From: Bog-1198 sp963727045
GTDB lineage: Bacteria; Pseudomonadota; Gammaproteobacteria; Steroidobacterales; Steroidobacteraceae
Direction: 5' to 3'
DNA length: 64,000 nt
Assembly (NCBI GenBank): GCA_963727045.1
Contig: CAVSES010000002.1
Span: 1,302,001-1,366,000 of the forward strand
In this document: one piece after another, positions 19,298 through 27,810 of the stretch
How positions within the stretch are numbered: position 1 is the stretch's first letter
Layout of the letters: each line of letters starts with the position of its first letter
Translations under genes and position numbers: made by a program
The notes under the pieces: generated by a model
Told to the model about the DNA's origin: nothing
Databases searched by the model: none
What the model saw: only the letters and a program-made list of their open reading frames with translations

Positions 19298-21565
19298 ATG
19301 GCCGCAGTGCTTGAAATGAAGTCGACCGTCATCGAGAGCCCCGCCGCGGACGCCTCGTTCGATCCTTATGGTCGGTTGCTTCGAATGCTCATGCCAAGCC
19401 TGCGAAGCATCGTCGTGCATGACGGCTTTTCCAATCTCGTATGGGCATCGGATGAGTCGGAGGTTGCCGATGAGGCCGATCTCGTCAAGGAAACGATCGC
19501 GAATGCCCTGTCGGATCCAGCGGAATTCGCGGGCCTTGTGCGAACCCTCGACGCCGACCGCGCCGTGTACTCCTTCGCGATCCGTGGCGAGCATATTGAA
19601 CTGCTCGGCGTCGTCAGCCTGATCGCCCGTCTGTCCGGCAAGCAAACCGAGGCGCGTCCGCTGCAGACCGTGCGTCAGTTGGTCCAGCCGGCGCTGGAAT
19701 GTCTGCGGCGCGAGCTTACGCTGCGCTCCAAACTGGGCTCCCGCGAGCGCGACCTCGATGTTCGTGAACGCGATCTTGACCTGATGCTCGAAATTTCGTC
19801 GAATCAGTCCGCGGCCTCGAGCGACACCGACGAATTCGGGCTGATCATGAAGACCGGCATCGAACGCATGGGTTGCGCCTTGGCGGCATTGTGGGTGCCC
19901 GACAAGAACATTTCTCTTTCGTTGACGCGCAGCGGCCAGCCCATGTCCCCGGAGTCGCTGCAGCGGGCGCAGCATCACCTGATGGCGTGGATGCAGCTGC
20001 AGCAGCGCACGATCGTCATCAACCATATTTCCAAGATTGCGAGCGACGTCGCGGCGCCCTACAAAATTCTCGCCTGCCCCGTGCGCCACCCCTCGGAGCG
20101 GGTCATGGGCGTGCTCGCGATGTTCAATCCGCCGAGCGCCCAGGACTTCGATCTGCACCAGACGCGCATCGCCGAGGTGCTCGCGAAGAGGGCGACCAGC
20201 ATCATTCAGGCCCAATACGATTCGAGCACGGGGCTGATGACGCGCCAGGCATTCGAACGCCAGGCGACTTCCCTGCTCGCCGCGGCGGCGCCGGCAAATG
20301 CTCACATCATTCTCTATCTCGACATCGACCGGCTGCACGTCATCAACGAAACCTTCGGCATGCACGTGGGGGACGACGTGATCGCTAACGTGGCCGAATG
20401 CATGGCCAGGTCTCTGCCGCCCGGGGCCCTGTCGGCGCGGATCTCCGGGGACCGGCTGGCCGCGCTCATCCCGAATTCCAACATGGACGCGGCCGCGGTC
20501 GTGGCGGAGAAGATTCGGGCGGCCGCCGCCGCCATTCAGCCACGCGCCGGCCAGGGATCCTTCGAGGTTTCCGCCTGTCTCGGCGTCGCGCCGATCGGCC
20601 GCTCCGACAATCCGCTGGCTCATGCGCTCGCCACCGCGGAAATCGCCTGCAAGGCGGCCAAGGATCGGGGTCGCAACCGTGTCGAGATCTTTCAGGATTC
20701 CGACCAGAGCATCATCCGCCGGCATACGGACATCCTGGTCATCGGCAAGCTGCGCGACGCGCTTGGCAACGACAGTTTCCGGCTGGACGCCCAGCCGATT
20801 CTGCCGCTGCGGGGCAACTACGGTCGTCCGCGCTTCGAATTGCTGATCCGCATGCTGGGCGATCGCGGTGAAATCATCCCGCCGAGCAAGTTTCTATCCG
20901 CCGCGGAGCGCTACCAGCTCATGCCGACGGTGGACCGCTGGGTCGTGCGCCGCGCCTGCTCGCTTCTCGGGGAGCACAGCGCGGCGGTGGGCGAGGATAT
21001 CGCACGATTTGCCATCAATCTTTCCGGTCAATCGCTGCAGGACGACTCGTTCCTGCAATACGTGACCGATGAGATCAAGGCGAGCCGCCTGAAGCCGGGA
21101 GTGTTGTGCTTCGAATTGACGGAAACCGCCACCATCGGCAACCTGGCGAAGGCGCAGCATTTCATGCGCAGCCTGCAGGATCTCGGTTGCCAGTTTGCAC
21201 TCGACGATTTCGGCACGGGCGTGAGTTCGCTGGCGTATCTCAAGGACCTGTCGGTCAACTATCTTAAGATCGACGGCACTTTCGTCCGCGATGCGATCAA
21301 CAATTCGCGCTCGGAATCGATGATCAAAGCCATTGCGCAGCTGGCCAAAGTCATGTGCATGGAAACCATCGCGGAATACGTCGAGACCGACATGCTGCGC
21401 GCCCGCATGGCGGATCTGGGAGTCGACTACGGCCAGGGTTTCGCCATGGGCAGGGCGCAGCCCCTCGAGGATCTTCTGCGGGAGCTCGCCATTTACGAGG
21501 CGACGGTCAGCGACTGGGCGGCGGCCTCTGAAAGCGAGGCGGACCGGGTGAACCCCGCGCAGTAG
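19298..21565 (+). CDS. GAF-like/degenerate GGDEF/EAL cyclic-di-GMP phosphodiesterase
   Basis: A protein of about 755 residues with a GAF-like sensory region (about 175-300), a GGDEF domain (about 310-470) and a C-terminal EAL domain (about 485-730). The GGDEF signature is SGDRL, lacking the catalytic acidic residues, so cyclase activity is unlikely. It may instead bind GTP. The EAL domain has ELLIRM in place of EALLRW but keeps the glutamate, the asparagine of FAINLS, ELTETA, DDFGTG, the lysine in LKIDG and ETIAEYVE, so hydrolysis of cyclic-di-GMP is plausible. The start is uncertain (ATG 19298 or 19316). csrA follows about 95 bases downstream on the same strand. Confidence 0.88.
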   Translation: MAAVLEMKSTVIESPAADASFDPYGRLLRMLMPSLRSIVVHDGFSNLVWASDESEVADEADLVKETIANALSDPAEFAGLVRTLDADRAVYSFAIRGEHIELLGVVSLIARLSGKQTEARPLQTVRQLVQPALECLRRELTLRSKLGSRERDLDVRERDLDLMLEISSNQSAASSDTDEFGLIMKTGIERMGCALAALWVPDKNISLSLTRSGQPMSPESLQRAQHHLMAWMQLQQRTIVINHISKIASDVAAPYKILACPVRHPSERVMGVLAMFNPPSAQDFDLHQTRIAEVLAKRATSIIQAQYDSSTGLMTRQAFERQATSLLAAAAPANAHIILYLDIDRLHVINETFGMHVGDDVIANVAECMARSLPPGALSARISGDRLAALIPNSNMDAAAVVAEKIRAAAAAIQPRAGQGSFEVSACLGVAPIGRSDNPLAHALATAEIACKAAKDRGRNRVEIFQDSDQSIIRRHTDILVIGKLRDALGNDSFRLDAQPILPLRGNYGRPRFELLIRMLGDRGEIIPPSKFLSAAERYQLMPTVDRWVVRRACSLLGEHSAAVGEDIARFAINLSGQSLQDDSFLQYVTDEIKASRLKPGVLCFELTETATIGNLAKAQHFMRSLQDLGCQFALDDFGTGVSSLAYLKDLSVNYLKIDGTFVRDAINNSRSESMIKAIAQLAKVMCMETIAEYVETDMLRARMADLGVDYGQGFAMGRAQPLEDLLRELAIYEATVSDWAAASESEADRVNPAQ

Positions 21566-21606
21566 TCAGCGCAGTCCTACAACGACTCGCAGCGAAATAC
21601 TCACAG

Positions 21607-21626
21607 CTCACGGGCTTGCGCGTGAG
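21607..21626 (+). other. hairpin upstream of csrA
   Basis: CTCACG and CGTGAG form a six-base-pair stem with an eight-base loop (21607-21626) in the 96-base gap between the EAL gene and csrA. No T-run follows, so it is not a convincing terminator and may lie in the csrA leader. Confidence 0.35.
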
Positions 21627-21661
21627 TCAAAATCTCCGCAGTTCAGCCAGCGGAGCTTCTC

Positions 21662-21841
21662 ATGCTGATACTCACTCGCCGCACCGGTGAGAGTCTGCGA
21701 ATCGGCGACGATGTGGAGGTAACCGTGATGGCGGTGAACGGTTCGCAGGTCCGCATCGGCATCAAGGCACCCCGCCACGTCGCCGTCGATCGCGAGGAGA
21801 TTGCGGAGCGCAAGCAGCGCGAAAAGGAGCCTGCATCCTGA
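21662..21841 (+). CDS. csrA: carbon storage regulator CsrA (RsmA)
   Basis: CsrA is a dimeric RNA-binding protein that blocks or stabilises mRNAs through GGA motifs, controlling carbon flow, motility and biofilm. The 59-residue product begins MLILTRRTGESLRIGDDVEV and contains GIKAPRHVAVDREEI, including the two RNA-contacting arginines near R6 and R44. GGAG lies seven bases before the ATG. Its position directly after a cyclic-di-GMP phosphodiesterase-like gene is notable because CsrA commonly regulates GGDEF/EAL genes. Confidence 0.97.
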   Translation: MLILTRRTGESLRIGDDVEVTVMAVNGSQVRIGIKAPRHVAVDREEIAERKQREKEPAS

Positions 21842-22018
21842 AGATTCTTGGGTGCGGCAGCCGCCCGCCATTAGCCGATTGGCGCGCAATTCGCAAGAAC
21901 TTTGCTCGAGCTGCTGCCTCTTGTATTTGATGCCCGGTTCGGGCACACAATGTCGGGATCAATAATAACCAACGAGGGGACATGCCGCCGCCGGGCAACC
22001 TGCGGAGCTGCAGCATTC

Positions 22019-22522
22019 ATGACACTTTCAACGCATGCGCCCGATTTAGTCGTGCAAGACTGGTTCAATACCGATCGGCCTCTGTCGCTGTCCGGCTTGC
22101 GAGGGCGTGTCGTGGTGCTCGCCGCGTTCCAGGTGCTGTGCCCCCAATCGATCAGCGCCGGAGTGCCCCAGGCGCAGAGAATCCACGACACCTTCGAGCC
22201 GAAGGACGTGGCGGTGATCGGCCTGCACGCGACGTTCGAGCATCATGACGCCTTCAGCGCTGCGGTGCTCAAGGCTTTCATCCACGAATACCGCTTGAAG
22301 TTTCCGATAGCGCTCGACCAGCCGAATCTGGCGAGCCCGATCCCGCACACCATGGAGCGGTACAAAATGCGCGGCACGCCCAGCCTCGTCTTGATCGATC
22401 GAAACGGACTGGTGCGAAAACATGCGTTCGGTCCGGTCGATGATCTGCGCATCGGGGCGGAAATCGGCGCACTCACGCAGGAAACCAATGCGGTGGCGCT
22501 CGCGCAAAGCTCGGCGGCTTGA
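22019..22522 (+). CDS. redoxin / thioredoxin-fold protein with CPQS site
   Basis: A 167-residue thioredoxin-fold protein of the redoxin/TlpA type: APDLVVQDWF near residues 7-16, a central VLAAFQVLCPQS active-site strand near 37-48 and the cis-proline region RGTPSLVLID. The usual second cysteine of CxxC is a serine, so it cannot act as a simple dithiol reductase and may be a 1-Cys peroxidase or a glutathione-dependent enzyme. No signal peptide is apparent with this start. In-frame codons upstream back to 21902 are not family-like. It is convergent with the TonB-like gene. Confidence 0.75.
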   Translation: MTLSTHAPDLVVQDWFNTDRPLSLSGLRGRVVVLAAFQVLCPQSISAGVPQAQRIHDTFEPKDVAVIGLHATFEHHDAFSAAVLKAFIHEYRLKFPIALDQPNLASPIPHTMERYKMRGTPSLVLIDRNGLVRKHAFGPVDDLRIGAEIGALTQETNAVALAQSSAA

Positions 22523-22541
22523 AGGGATCCCCGGGGCGGGA

Positions 22542-24413
22542 TCAGCCCTCCAGCACGAAGCGAATGCGTATGCGGGCGCGCTGCGCCGCGGGTTTCGCAT
22601 CGCGCAACACCGGCTTGTAGCGCCACTGCGATAGAGCGGCGATGGCGGCATCATCGAACACACCGGGCGTACTCGCGGCGTGGACGGTTATGTCCTTCAC
22701 CGCGCCGCTTTCCGCGACGGTGAAATCCAGTTCCACCCATCCTTGCGTCTTGTTCGCTTCCGCTTTCTTCGGGTAGAGCGGTTTTACCGACTTGACGAGC
22801 GTGAGATCGTTGGCCGCGGCAATGTTCGTCATGAATTGCTGGGCGGCGACCGCGGTGTCCAGATCGTGCTGTGCCGAGGCGAGTTCGGGTGATGCAAAGC
22901 CGATCGCGGCGGTCTCATCGAGCCAGCCGCGCGCGGCCTCGAACTCCCCGAGAGCGAGTGCGCGCCGCGCCTTGGCCACCAGTCGGTTCCCCATGTCCTG
23001 CACCGCGCCGGGCAGACCGGCATTGCCGGGATCCAGATTCTGCAACGCCAGCAGATAATACTTCGCGCTGTCGTTGGCCGGTTCGAGAAGCCGATCCTGC
23101 TGCAATCGCTCCGTCGCGTTCCGCAGCAGCTGGGAGGGGACCTCTGCGTCGGCCTGGCGGCGCGCGGTGGCGAGCATGTCTCGCGCGGCATCGATGTTGG
23201 ATGGTACCGCGATTCCCCTGGCCGCTTCGAGCCAAGCCGATGCGCCCGCAAAATCCCGCGCGGCGATGGCAATGCGGACCTGTCCCAGAATCTTGGCCGC
23301 GAGCGCGCCGAGGGCTTCCTGCACGGCTCCGCCATTGGGATCGAGCCGCGATGCTTCGCGCGCGTAGAAGAGCGCGCTGTCGCGCTCGGGGTCGATGAGA
23401 TGTCCGTCGCTGATGCGCTCTGCGGACAGCTTGAGCAAGGACGCAACCTGGTCCGCGTCGGCCTTGGATTCATTGTGCGCGCGCACCGATGTCTGCATAG
23501 TTTTGAGGTGTTCGCGCGACTTGGCGAGCTGCGCGGTCAAGAAGGCAATCCTGCCGCTCTCGACACCGGATTTGCCGGCCGTATCGATCGCCGCCGCCGC
23601 GTCGTCGAGACGTTCTTCGAGAAGGGCGTTTTCGGCCCGGGCCAACAGCCGCTCGCGGACCTCGGCGAGGCCTGCGCGGGCTTGGCTGTCGGCGGGGTTG
23701 CGCGCCTCGGCCTCGAGATACAAATCCAGGGCATTGTCGCCGCCCGGCTCCGTCAGCCGATTTGCCGCGAGAGCCGCGGCGGCCTGCGCGAGAAGGGGTG
23801 ATTCGGCCGGCGCCGGGCGACCGGTTGCGGGACTTGCACCGAGACCGGCCTCTGTGCGCCTGTGCATCGCCCACCAGACAAGCACGATTACGCTCACTGC
23901 GGCGATCGCGCCGAAGATCAGCCAGGCATGATTCGATCGCGGGTGGCGCTGGGGCGGGGGGGTGGCCGCGGCGCGTCTTCGCTGCTCGTCGTATTTTTTG
24001 ACCGCGGCATCCGCGAACAGCTTCGCGCGGCCCGGCGACATGGGCTTGTGGATAAACCGATAAACGGATCCCGCGCTGATCAATCCGGCCAGCGACGTCT
24101 CCGCATCCCGACTTCCCGCGACCACCACCACAAGATCCGGGAATTGACGCTTGATCTGTCCGATGAACACTGTTGGAGCTTCGCTCAAGGCATCCACGTC
24201 GAGCACCAGGATGCCCACCTCACCGGCCACCAAAAGGTCGCTCACCTTCTCCGCCGAAGGCACGTGCCAGATTCGTCGAGCGCTGCCCACTGCCTCGCGC
24301 AGGGTCTGCAAGAATGCGTCGTCGGCCGTGAGCACCACGAGTTCGACGATTTCGCTGGCAAGGCTGTACCCCAGCGCATCCAGCGTGGCGCCCTCTTCGT
24401 CTGAAGCTAGCAC
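22542..24413 (-). CDS. receiver-like domain / TM / repeat / TonB C-terminal protein
   Basis: A 623-residue protein with an unusual order. Residues 20-140 look like a response-regulator receiver: acidic pair in TADD, phospho-acceptor-like aspartate in LVLDVDAL, and a lysine in FIHKP. A transmembrane helix follows at about 164-186, then alpha-helical TPR-like repeats (about 205-520), and a TonB C-terminal domain (about 545-623: GWVELDFTVAESG, then ALSQWRYKP). Positive charges before the helix suggest a cytoplasmic receiver and periplasmic TonB end. The start is a GTG with AAAGGAA eight to fourteen bases upstream. No exbB/exbD gene lies in this window. Confidence 0.8.
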   Translation of the reverse strand: MLASDEEGATLDALGYSLASEIVELVVLTADDAFLQTLREAVGSARRIWHVPSAEKVSDLLVAGEVGILVLDVDALSEAPTVFIGQIKRQFPDLVVVVAGSRDAETSLAGLISAGSVYRFIHKPMSPGRAKLFADAAVKKYDEQRRRAAATPPPQRHPRSNHAWLIFGAIAAVSVIVLVWWAMHRRTEAGLGASPATGRPAPAESPLLAQAAAALAANRLTEPGGDNALDLYLEAEARNPADSQARAGLAEVRERLLARAENALLEERLDDAAAAIDTAGKSGVESGRIAFLTAQLAKSREHLKTMQTSVRAHNESKADADQVASLLKLSAERISDGHLIDPERDSALFYAREASRLDPNGGAVQEALGALAAKILGQVRIAIAARDFAGASAWLEAARGIAVPSNIDAARDMLATARRQADAEVPSQLLRNATERLQQDRLLEPANDSAKYYLLALQNLDPGNAGLPGAVQDMGNRLVAKARRALALGEFEAARGWLDETAAIGFASPELASAQHDLDTAVAAQQFMTNIAAANDLTLVKSVKPLYPKKAEANKTQGWVELDFTVAESGAVKDITVHAASTPGVFDDAAIAALSQWRYKPVLRDAKPAAQRARIRIRFVLEG

Positions 24414-24496
24414 CGGTTGGTTCCTTTCATTGAGACCCTTAAGCCCGCGGGCGAATCAGACCGCACTGCAGCAGCGGCATCGGAATAAGGCACCAC

Positions 24497-24509
24497 CACT
24501 AGGCTAGTG
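24497..24509. promoter_or_regulatory. palindrome in a divergent intergenic region
   Basis: CACTAG-G-CTAGTG is a perfect 6+6 inverted repeat located between the minus-strand TonB-like gene (start 24413) and the plus-strand gene that starts near 24558. It is a candidate operator for one or both. The GTG at 24507 sits inside it, which argues against using that codon as a translation start. Confidence 0.4.
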
Positions 24510-24557
24510 TCATTCCTTGGGCGACGCTATACGATACGGAGTCTTAAGCCGCAGACA

Positions 24558-25082
24558 ATGTCTGTTGCACTGCGACAAGTTAATTCTGTGACCGAGCACT
24601 CAACTGATGGCGCGGGCGGCGCTCGTGGCGGGGGAGCATTGAGCGGATCAATCGGGATTACGTCAAAGCTGTCATTGGACCAGCGCGCGGCGCTGGAGCA
24701 GCTGCTGTTCTTCAACGTCAACCAGCATCGGGTGCGCCACGGGATCCAGCAATCCATAGAAACCTACGGAGTGCCGGAGATCTATGAGCAGGACGGCGGC
24801 CTGCGGGTCCGAGTCGGCGACGTCGCCGGTGTGCAGACCTTGTTCGCCGTTTCCGACCTTGGTAGGCCCTTGGGTGTTGCGGTGTTCGTCCGCTCGGCGC
24901 ACGAAAGATTCGCGGTACTGCATCTCGGGGTCGAGCCGCGCCTGAGCGCAACCCCCGAGGTCAATACTCGTGTGCTTCTCAAGCTGATGCACGAAATCCG
25001 CAGTGCAGCGCGCCGCACGCGGGGTGTCGACCGCATCGAGTTGGTTTACAAGGATTGTCACGCCGTGCGTCTGCACGGCTGA
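24558..25082 (+). CDS. hypothetical protein, possibly GNAT-like fold
   Basis: About 174 residues starting MSVALRQVNSV. A glycine-rich linker at roughly 18-32 precedes a region with LLFFNVNQHRVRHGIQQ and later AVFVRSAHERFAVLHLGVEP, whose alternating strands and following helix (LLKLMHEIRSAA) loosely resemble an N-acetyltransferase core. This is weak evidence and I do not assign an activity. An alternative GTG start at 24507 lies within a palindrome. It may share a transcript with tag, which begins 14 bases downstream. Confidence 0.55.
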   Translation: MSVALRQVNSVTEHSTDGAGGARGGGALSGSIGITSKLSLDQRAALEQLLFFNVNQHRVRHGIQQSIETYGVPEIYEQDGGLRVRVGDVAGVQTLFAVSDLGRPLGVAVFVRSAHERFAVLHLGVEPRLSATPEVNTRVLLKLMHEIRSAARRTRGVDRIELVYKDCHAVRLHG

Positions 25083-25096
25083 ACCGACGAGAGCTG

Positions 25097-25717
25097 ATGG
25101 CGAGTCAATCCGATCGGCGGAAGCTGGGTGCGCAGCGTCATGGCGACGGCAAGCTGCGCTGCGCCTGGTGCCCCCCAGACCCGCTCTACGTTGCCTATCA
25201 CGATAGCGAATGGGGAGTGCCCATGCACGACGACCGGCGCCTCTTCGAGATGCTGTGTCTGGAAGGCGCGCAGGCGGGTTTGAGCTGGCTCACCATCCTG
25301 CGCAAGCGCGAGAGCTACCGCCGCGCGTTCGATGGTTTCGACGCTGCGAAAATGGCCCATTACGGTGCCGCGAAACGCCGGCGTCTGCTCGAGGATTCGG
25401 GCATCGTGAGAAACCGGCTGAAGGTGGATGCATTCATTGCGAACGCCAGAGCCTACCTTGAAATCATGGCCTCCTTGGGTTCGTTCGACGGGTATCTTTG
25501 GCAATTTACCGGCGGCCGCGTCGTACGGCGGCGCCCGCTTTACTTGGGCGGCATTGCCCAAACGACGCCTGCGAGCGATGCCATGAGCAAGGATCTCAAG
25601 CGGCGCGGCTTTCGGTTCGTCGGATCCACCATTTGCCATGCCTTCATGCAGGCGGTGGGCATGGTCAATGAACACCAACGCTATTGCTGGGTGGCAGGCA
25701 GGGGGGTATCGGGATGA
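25097..25717 (+). CDS. tag: 3-methyladenine DNA glycosylase I
   Basis: Tag excises 3-methyladenine from alkylated DNA. The 206-residue protein has the N-terminal RCAWCPPDPLYVAYHDSEWG motif with a zinc-ligand cysteine and histidine, the EGAQAGLSW active-site region, and the C-terminal FVGSTICHAFMQAVGMVNEH segment carrying the other zinc ligands. The ATG at 25097 is chosen because the 14 residues encoded upstream lack family similarity. Its stop overlaps the ATG of the S9 peptidase gene (ATGA). Confidence 0.95.
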   Translation: MASQSDRRKLGAQRHGDGKLRCAWCPPDPLYVAYHDSEWGVPMHDDRRLFEMLCLEGAQAGLSWLTILRKRESYRRAFDGFDAAKMAHYGAAKRRRLLEDSGIVRNRLKVDAFIANARAYLEIMASLGSFDGYLWQFTGGRVVRRRPLYLGGIAQTTPASDAMSKDLKRRGFRFVGSTICHAFMQAVGMVNEHQRYCWVAGRGVSG

Positions 25718-27801
25718 GCGATCGGAAATCCTCGCCGCTGCGCTTGTCGCGCCGGATCGGCGCGGCGGCATTGGTGTTGCTGCTGTCCGCACCGGCTGTC
25801 GCGGAGGCTTTGAAGGCGGTATTTAAGCCGCTCGATGTATTCGATCTTGAGTGGGCAAAGGATCCCCAGATTTCGCCGGACGGCCGCAGCATCGCGTACG
25901 TGCGCATGAATTTCGACATCAAGACGGACCGCCCGCGAGGCGCCGTTTGGCTCGTCGACGTCGACGGCAAGCATTCGAGGCCATTGTCGAGCGCCGCGGC
26001 GAGCACCATGCCGCGCTGGTCGCCCGACGGCGCCCGCATTGCCTACTTTGGCACGGGCGCGGACGGCTCCACGCAGCTCTACGTGTACTGGACCTCGAAC
26101 GGAGCCACGGCCGCCATCAGCAATTTTACCGAATCTCCTGCAGGACTGGCCTGGTCCCCCGACGGAAAGTGGCTTGCCTTCACCATGCCGGTGGCCGCCG
26201 AACGCAAGCCGCTCAAGGTCGAACTACCGGATGCGCCGAAGAGCGCGAAATGGGCGGATCCGCCGAAACTCATCGACAGGATGGTGTTTCGGATCGATGG
26301 CGAAGGCTATTTGGCGAATGTATTCAACCAGCTATTCGTCATCGGCTCGGAAGGCGGCGCGGCTCGCCAGCTCACCCGGGGCGATTACGACCACGAGGGC
26401 ACGCCGGCGTTCACCGCCGACGGCAAAAGTGTGCTGATCGCCGCAAACAGGCGTGCGGATGCCGACTACGAGCCGCTCGACAGCGAAATCTACCGCGTGG
26501 ATTTGTCGGACGAATCCATTCGCGCGCTCACCGATCGCCGCGGCCCCGATCACCACCCGGTGGTGTCGCCGGACGGCAGGCACATCGCGTATTTGGGCTT
26601 CGACGACAAGCGGCTGGGATATCAACCGACGCAACTCTACGTCATGGACAGCGACGGCACCCACTCACGCTCGATCACTCCGACTCTCGATCGCGACGCG
26701 GCGGATCCGCACTGGACCGGCGATAGCCGCCGGGTGATCTTTCAATATGACGATCACGGATCGATCAAGATCGCCGCCGTCGACCTCGGCGGCAAACTCC
26801 GCGTTCTGGCCGATGATGTGGGGGGCGCCGACATAACCCGCCCCTATACCGGCGGTTCATTCTCGATCGCTGCGGGCACACGGAGCGGGCAGACGAGGTT
26901 CGCATACACCCGGGTTGCCCCCCTGGCCCCTGCCGCACTTGCAACCGGCACATCGACCCGCGACATCGAGACGCTTGCCGCGCTCAGCGAAACGCTGCTG
27001 GGCCAGCGCAGCCTCGGCGCGGTCGAGGATATCTCCTTCGAGTCGTCGGTCGACCATCGACGCATCCAAGGTTGGATCGTCAAGCCGCCGGGTTTCGATG
27101 CCGCCAAAAAATATCCCCTGCTGCTCGAGATTCACGGCGGGCCATTTGCGAGTTATGGACCGGGCTTTGCCGCGGAAATTCAGCTCTATGCGGCGGCAGG
27201 TTACGTCGTGCTCTACATGAATCCCCGCGGCAGCACAGGATACGGCGAGGAGTTCGCCGATCTCATCCATCACGACTATCCGGACAATGATTACGGCGAT
27301 CTCATGTCCGGCGTGGATGCCGTCGCCGGACGCGGCTACATCGACACCGGGAGATTGTTCGTCACCGGCGGCAGCGGCGGCGGCGTGCTCACCGCCTGGA
27401 TCGTCGGCCATACCGATCGATTCCGAGCGGCCGTCGTGGTCAAGCCCGTGATCAATTGGGCGAGCTTCGTCCTGACGGCCGACATGACCAACTACTTCTA
27501 CCGCTATTGGTTCGACGGCTTTCCGTGGGATGACGTGCAGCCCTATTGGAAGCGCTCGCCGCTGGCCTATGTCGGCAACGTGCACACGCCGACGATGCTG
27601 ATGACGGGCGAAGCGGACTACCGCACGCCCTCGAGCGAGGCGGAACAGTTCTATCAAGCGCTGAAGCTGCGGAGGATCGACACGGCCTTGGTGCGCGTCC
27701 CGAATGCCTCGCACGACATCTCGGCGCGGCCCAGCTTGCTGATCGGCAAGGTGGCGTACGTGCTCGCCTGGTTCAAGGCGCACGACGCCAAGTCACCCTG
27801 A
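25714..27801 (+). CDS. S9 family prolyl oligopeptidase-like secreted peptidase
   Basis: A 695-residue protein with a signal peptide (about 1-30, ending PAVAEA), an N-terminal beta-propeller built of PD40 repeats (QISPDGRSIAYV, PRWSPDGARIAYF, LAWSPDGKWLAF, PVVSPDGRHIAYL) and a C-terminal alpha/beta-hydrolase with catalytic triad S554 (GGSGGG), D635 (GEADYRTP) and H667 (NASHDI). Family members cleave oligopeptides or acyl-peptides. The ATG overlaps the tag stop by four bases, so the two are translationally coupled although functionally unrelated. Confidence 0.93.
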   Translation: MSDRKSSPLRLSRRIGAAALVLLLSAPAVAEALKAVFKPLDVFDLEWAKDPQISPDGRSIAYVRMNFDIKTDRPRGAVWLVDVDGKHSRPLSSAAASTMPRWSPDGARIAYFGTGADGSTQLYVYWTSNGATAAISNFTESPAGLAWSPDGKWLAFTMPVAAERKPLKVELPDAPKSAKWADPPKLIDRMVFRIDGEGYLANVFNQLFVIGSEGGAARQLTRGDYDHEGTPAFTADGKSVLIAANRRADADYEPLDSEIYRVDLSDESIRALTDRRGPDHHPVVSPDGRHIAYLGFDDKRLGYQPTQLYVMDSDGTHSRSITPTLDRDAADPHWTGDSRRVIFQYDDHGSIKIAAVDLGGKLRVLADDVGGADITRPYTGGSFSIAAGTRSGQTRFAYTRVAPLAPAALATGTSTRDIETLAALSETLLGQRSLGAVEDISFESSVDHRRIQGWIVKPPGFDAAKKYPLLLEIHGGPFASYGPGFAAEIQLYAAAGYVVLYMNPRGSTGYGEEFADLIHHDYPDNDYGDLMSGVDAVAGRGYIDTGRLFVTGGSGGGVLTAWIVGHTDRFRAAVVVKPVINWASFVLTADMTNYFYRYWFDGFPWDDVQPYWKRSPLAYVGNVHTPTMLMTGEADYRTPSSEAEQFYQALKLRRIDTALVRVPNASHDISARPSLLIGKVAYVLAWFKAHDAKSP

Positions 27802-27810
27802 GCGAGGCTC

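Noticed and set aside
24047..24055. A perfect DnaA box (TGTGGATAA) on the plus strand.
   Set aside because: Single copy inside the receiver-TonB coding region, no cluster or AT-rich tract nearby, so not an origin.
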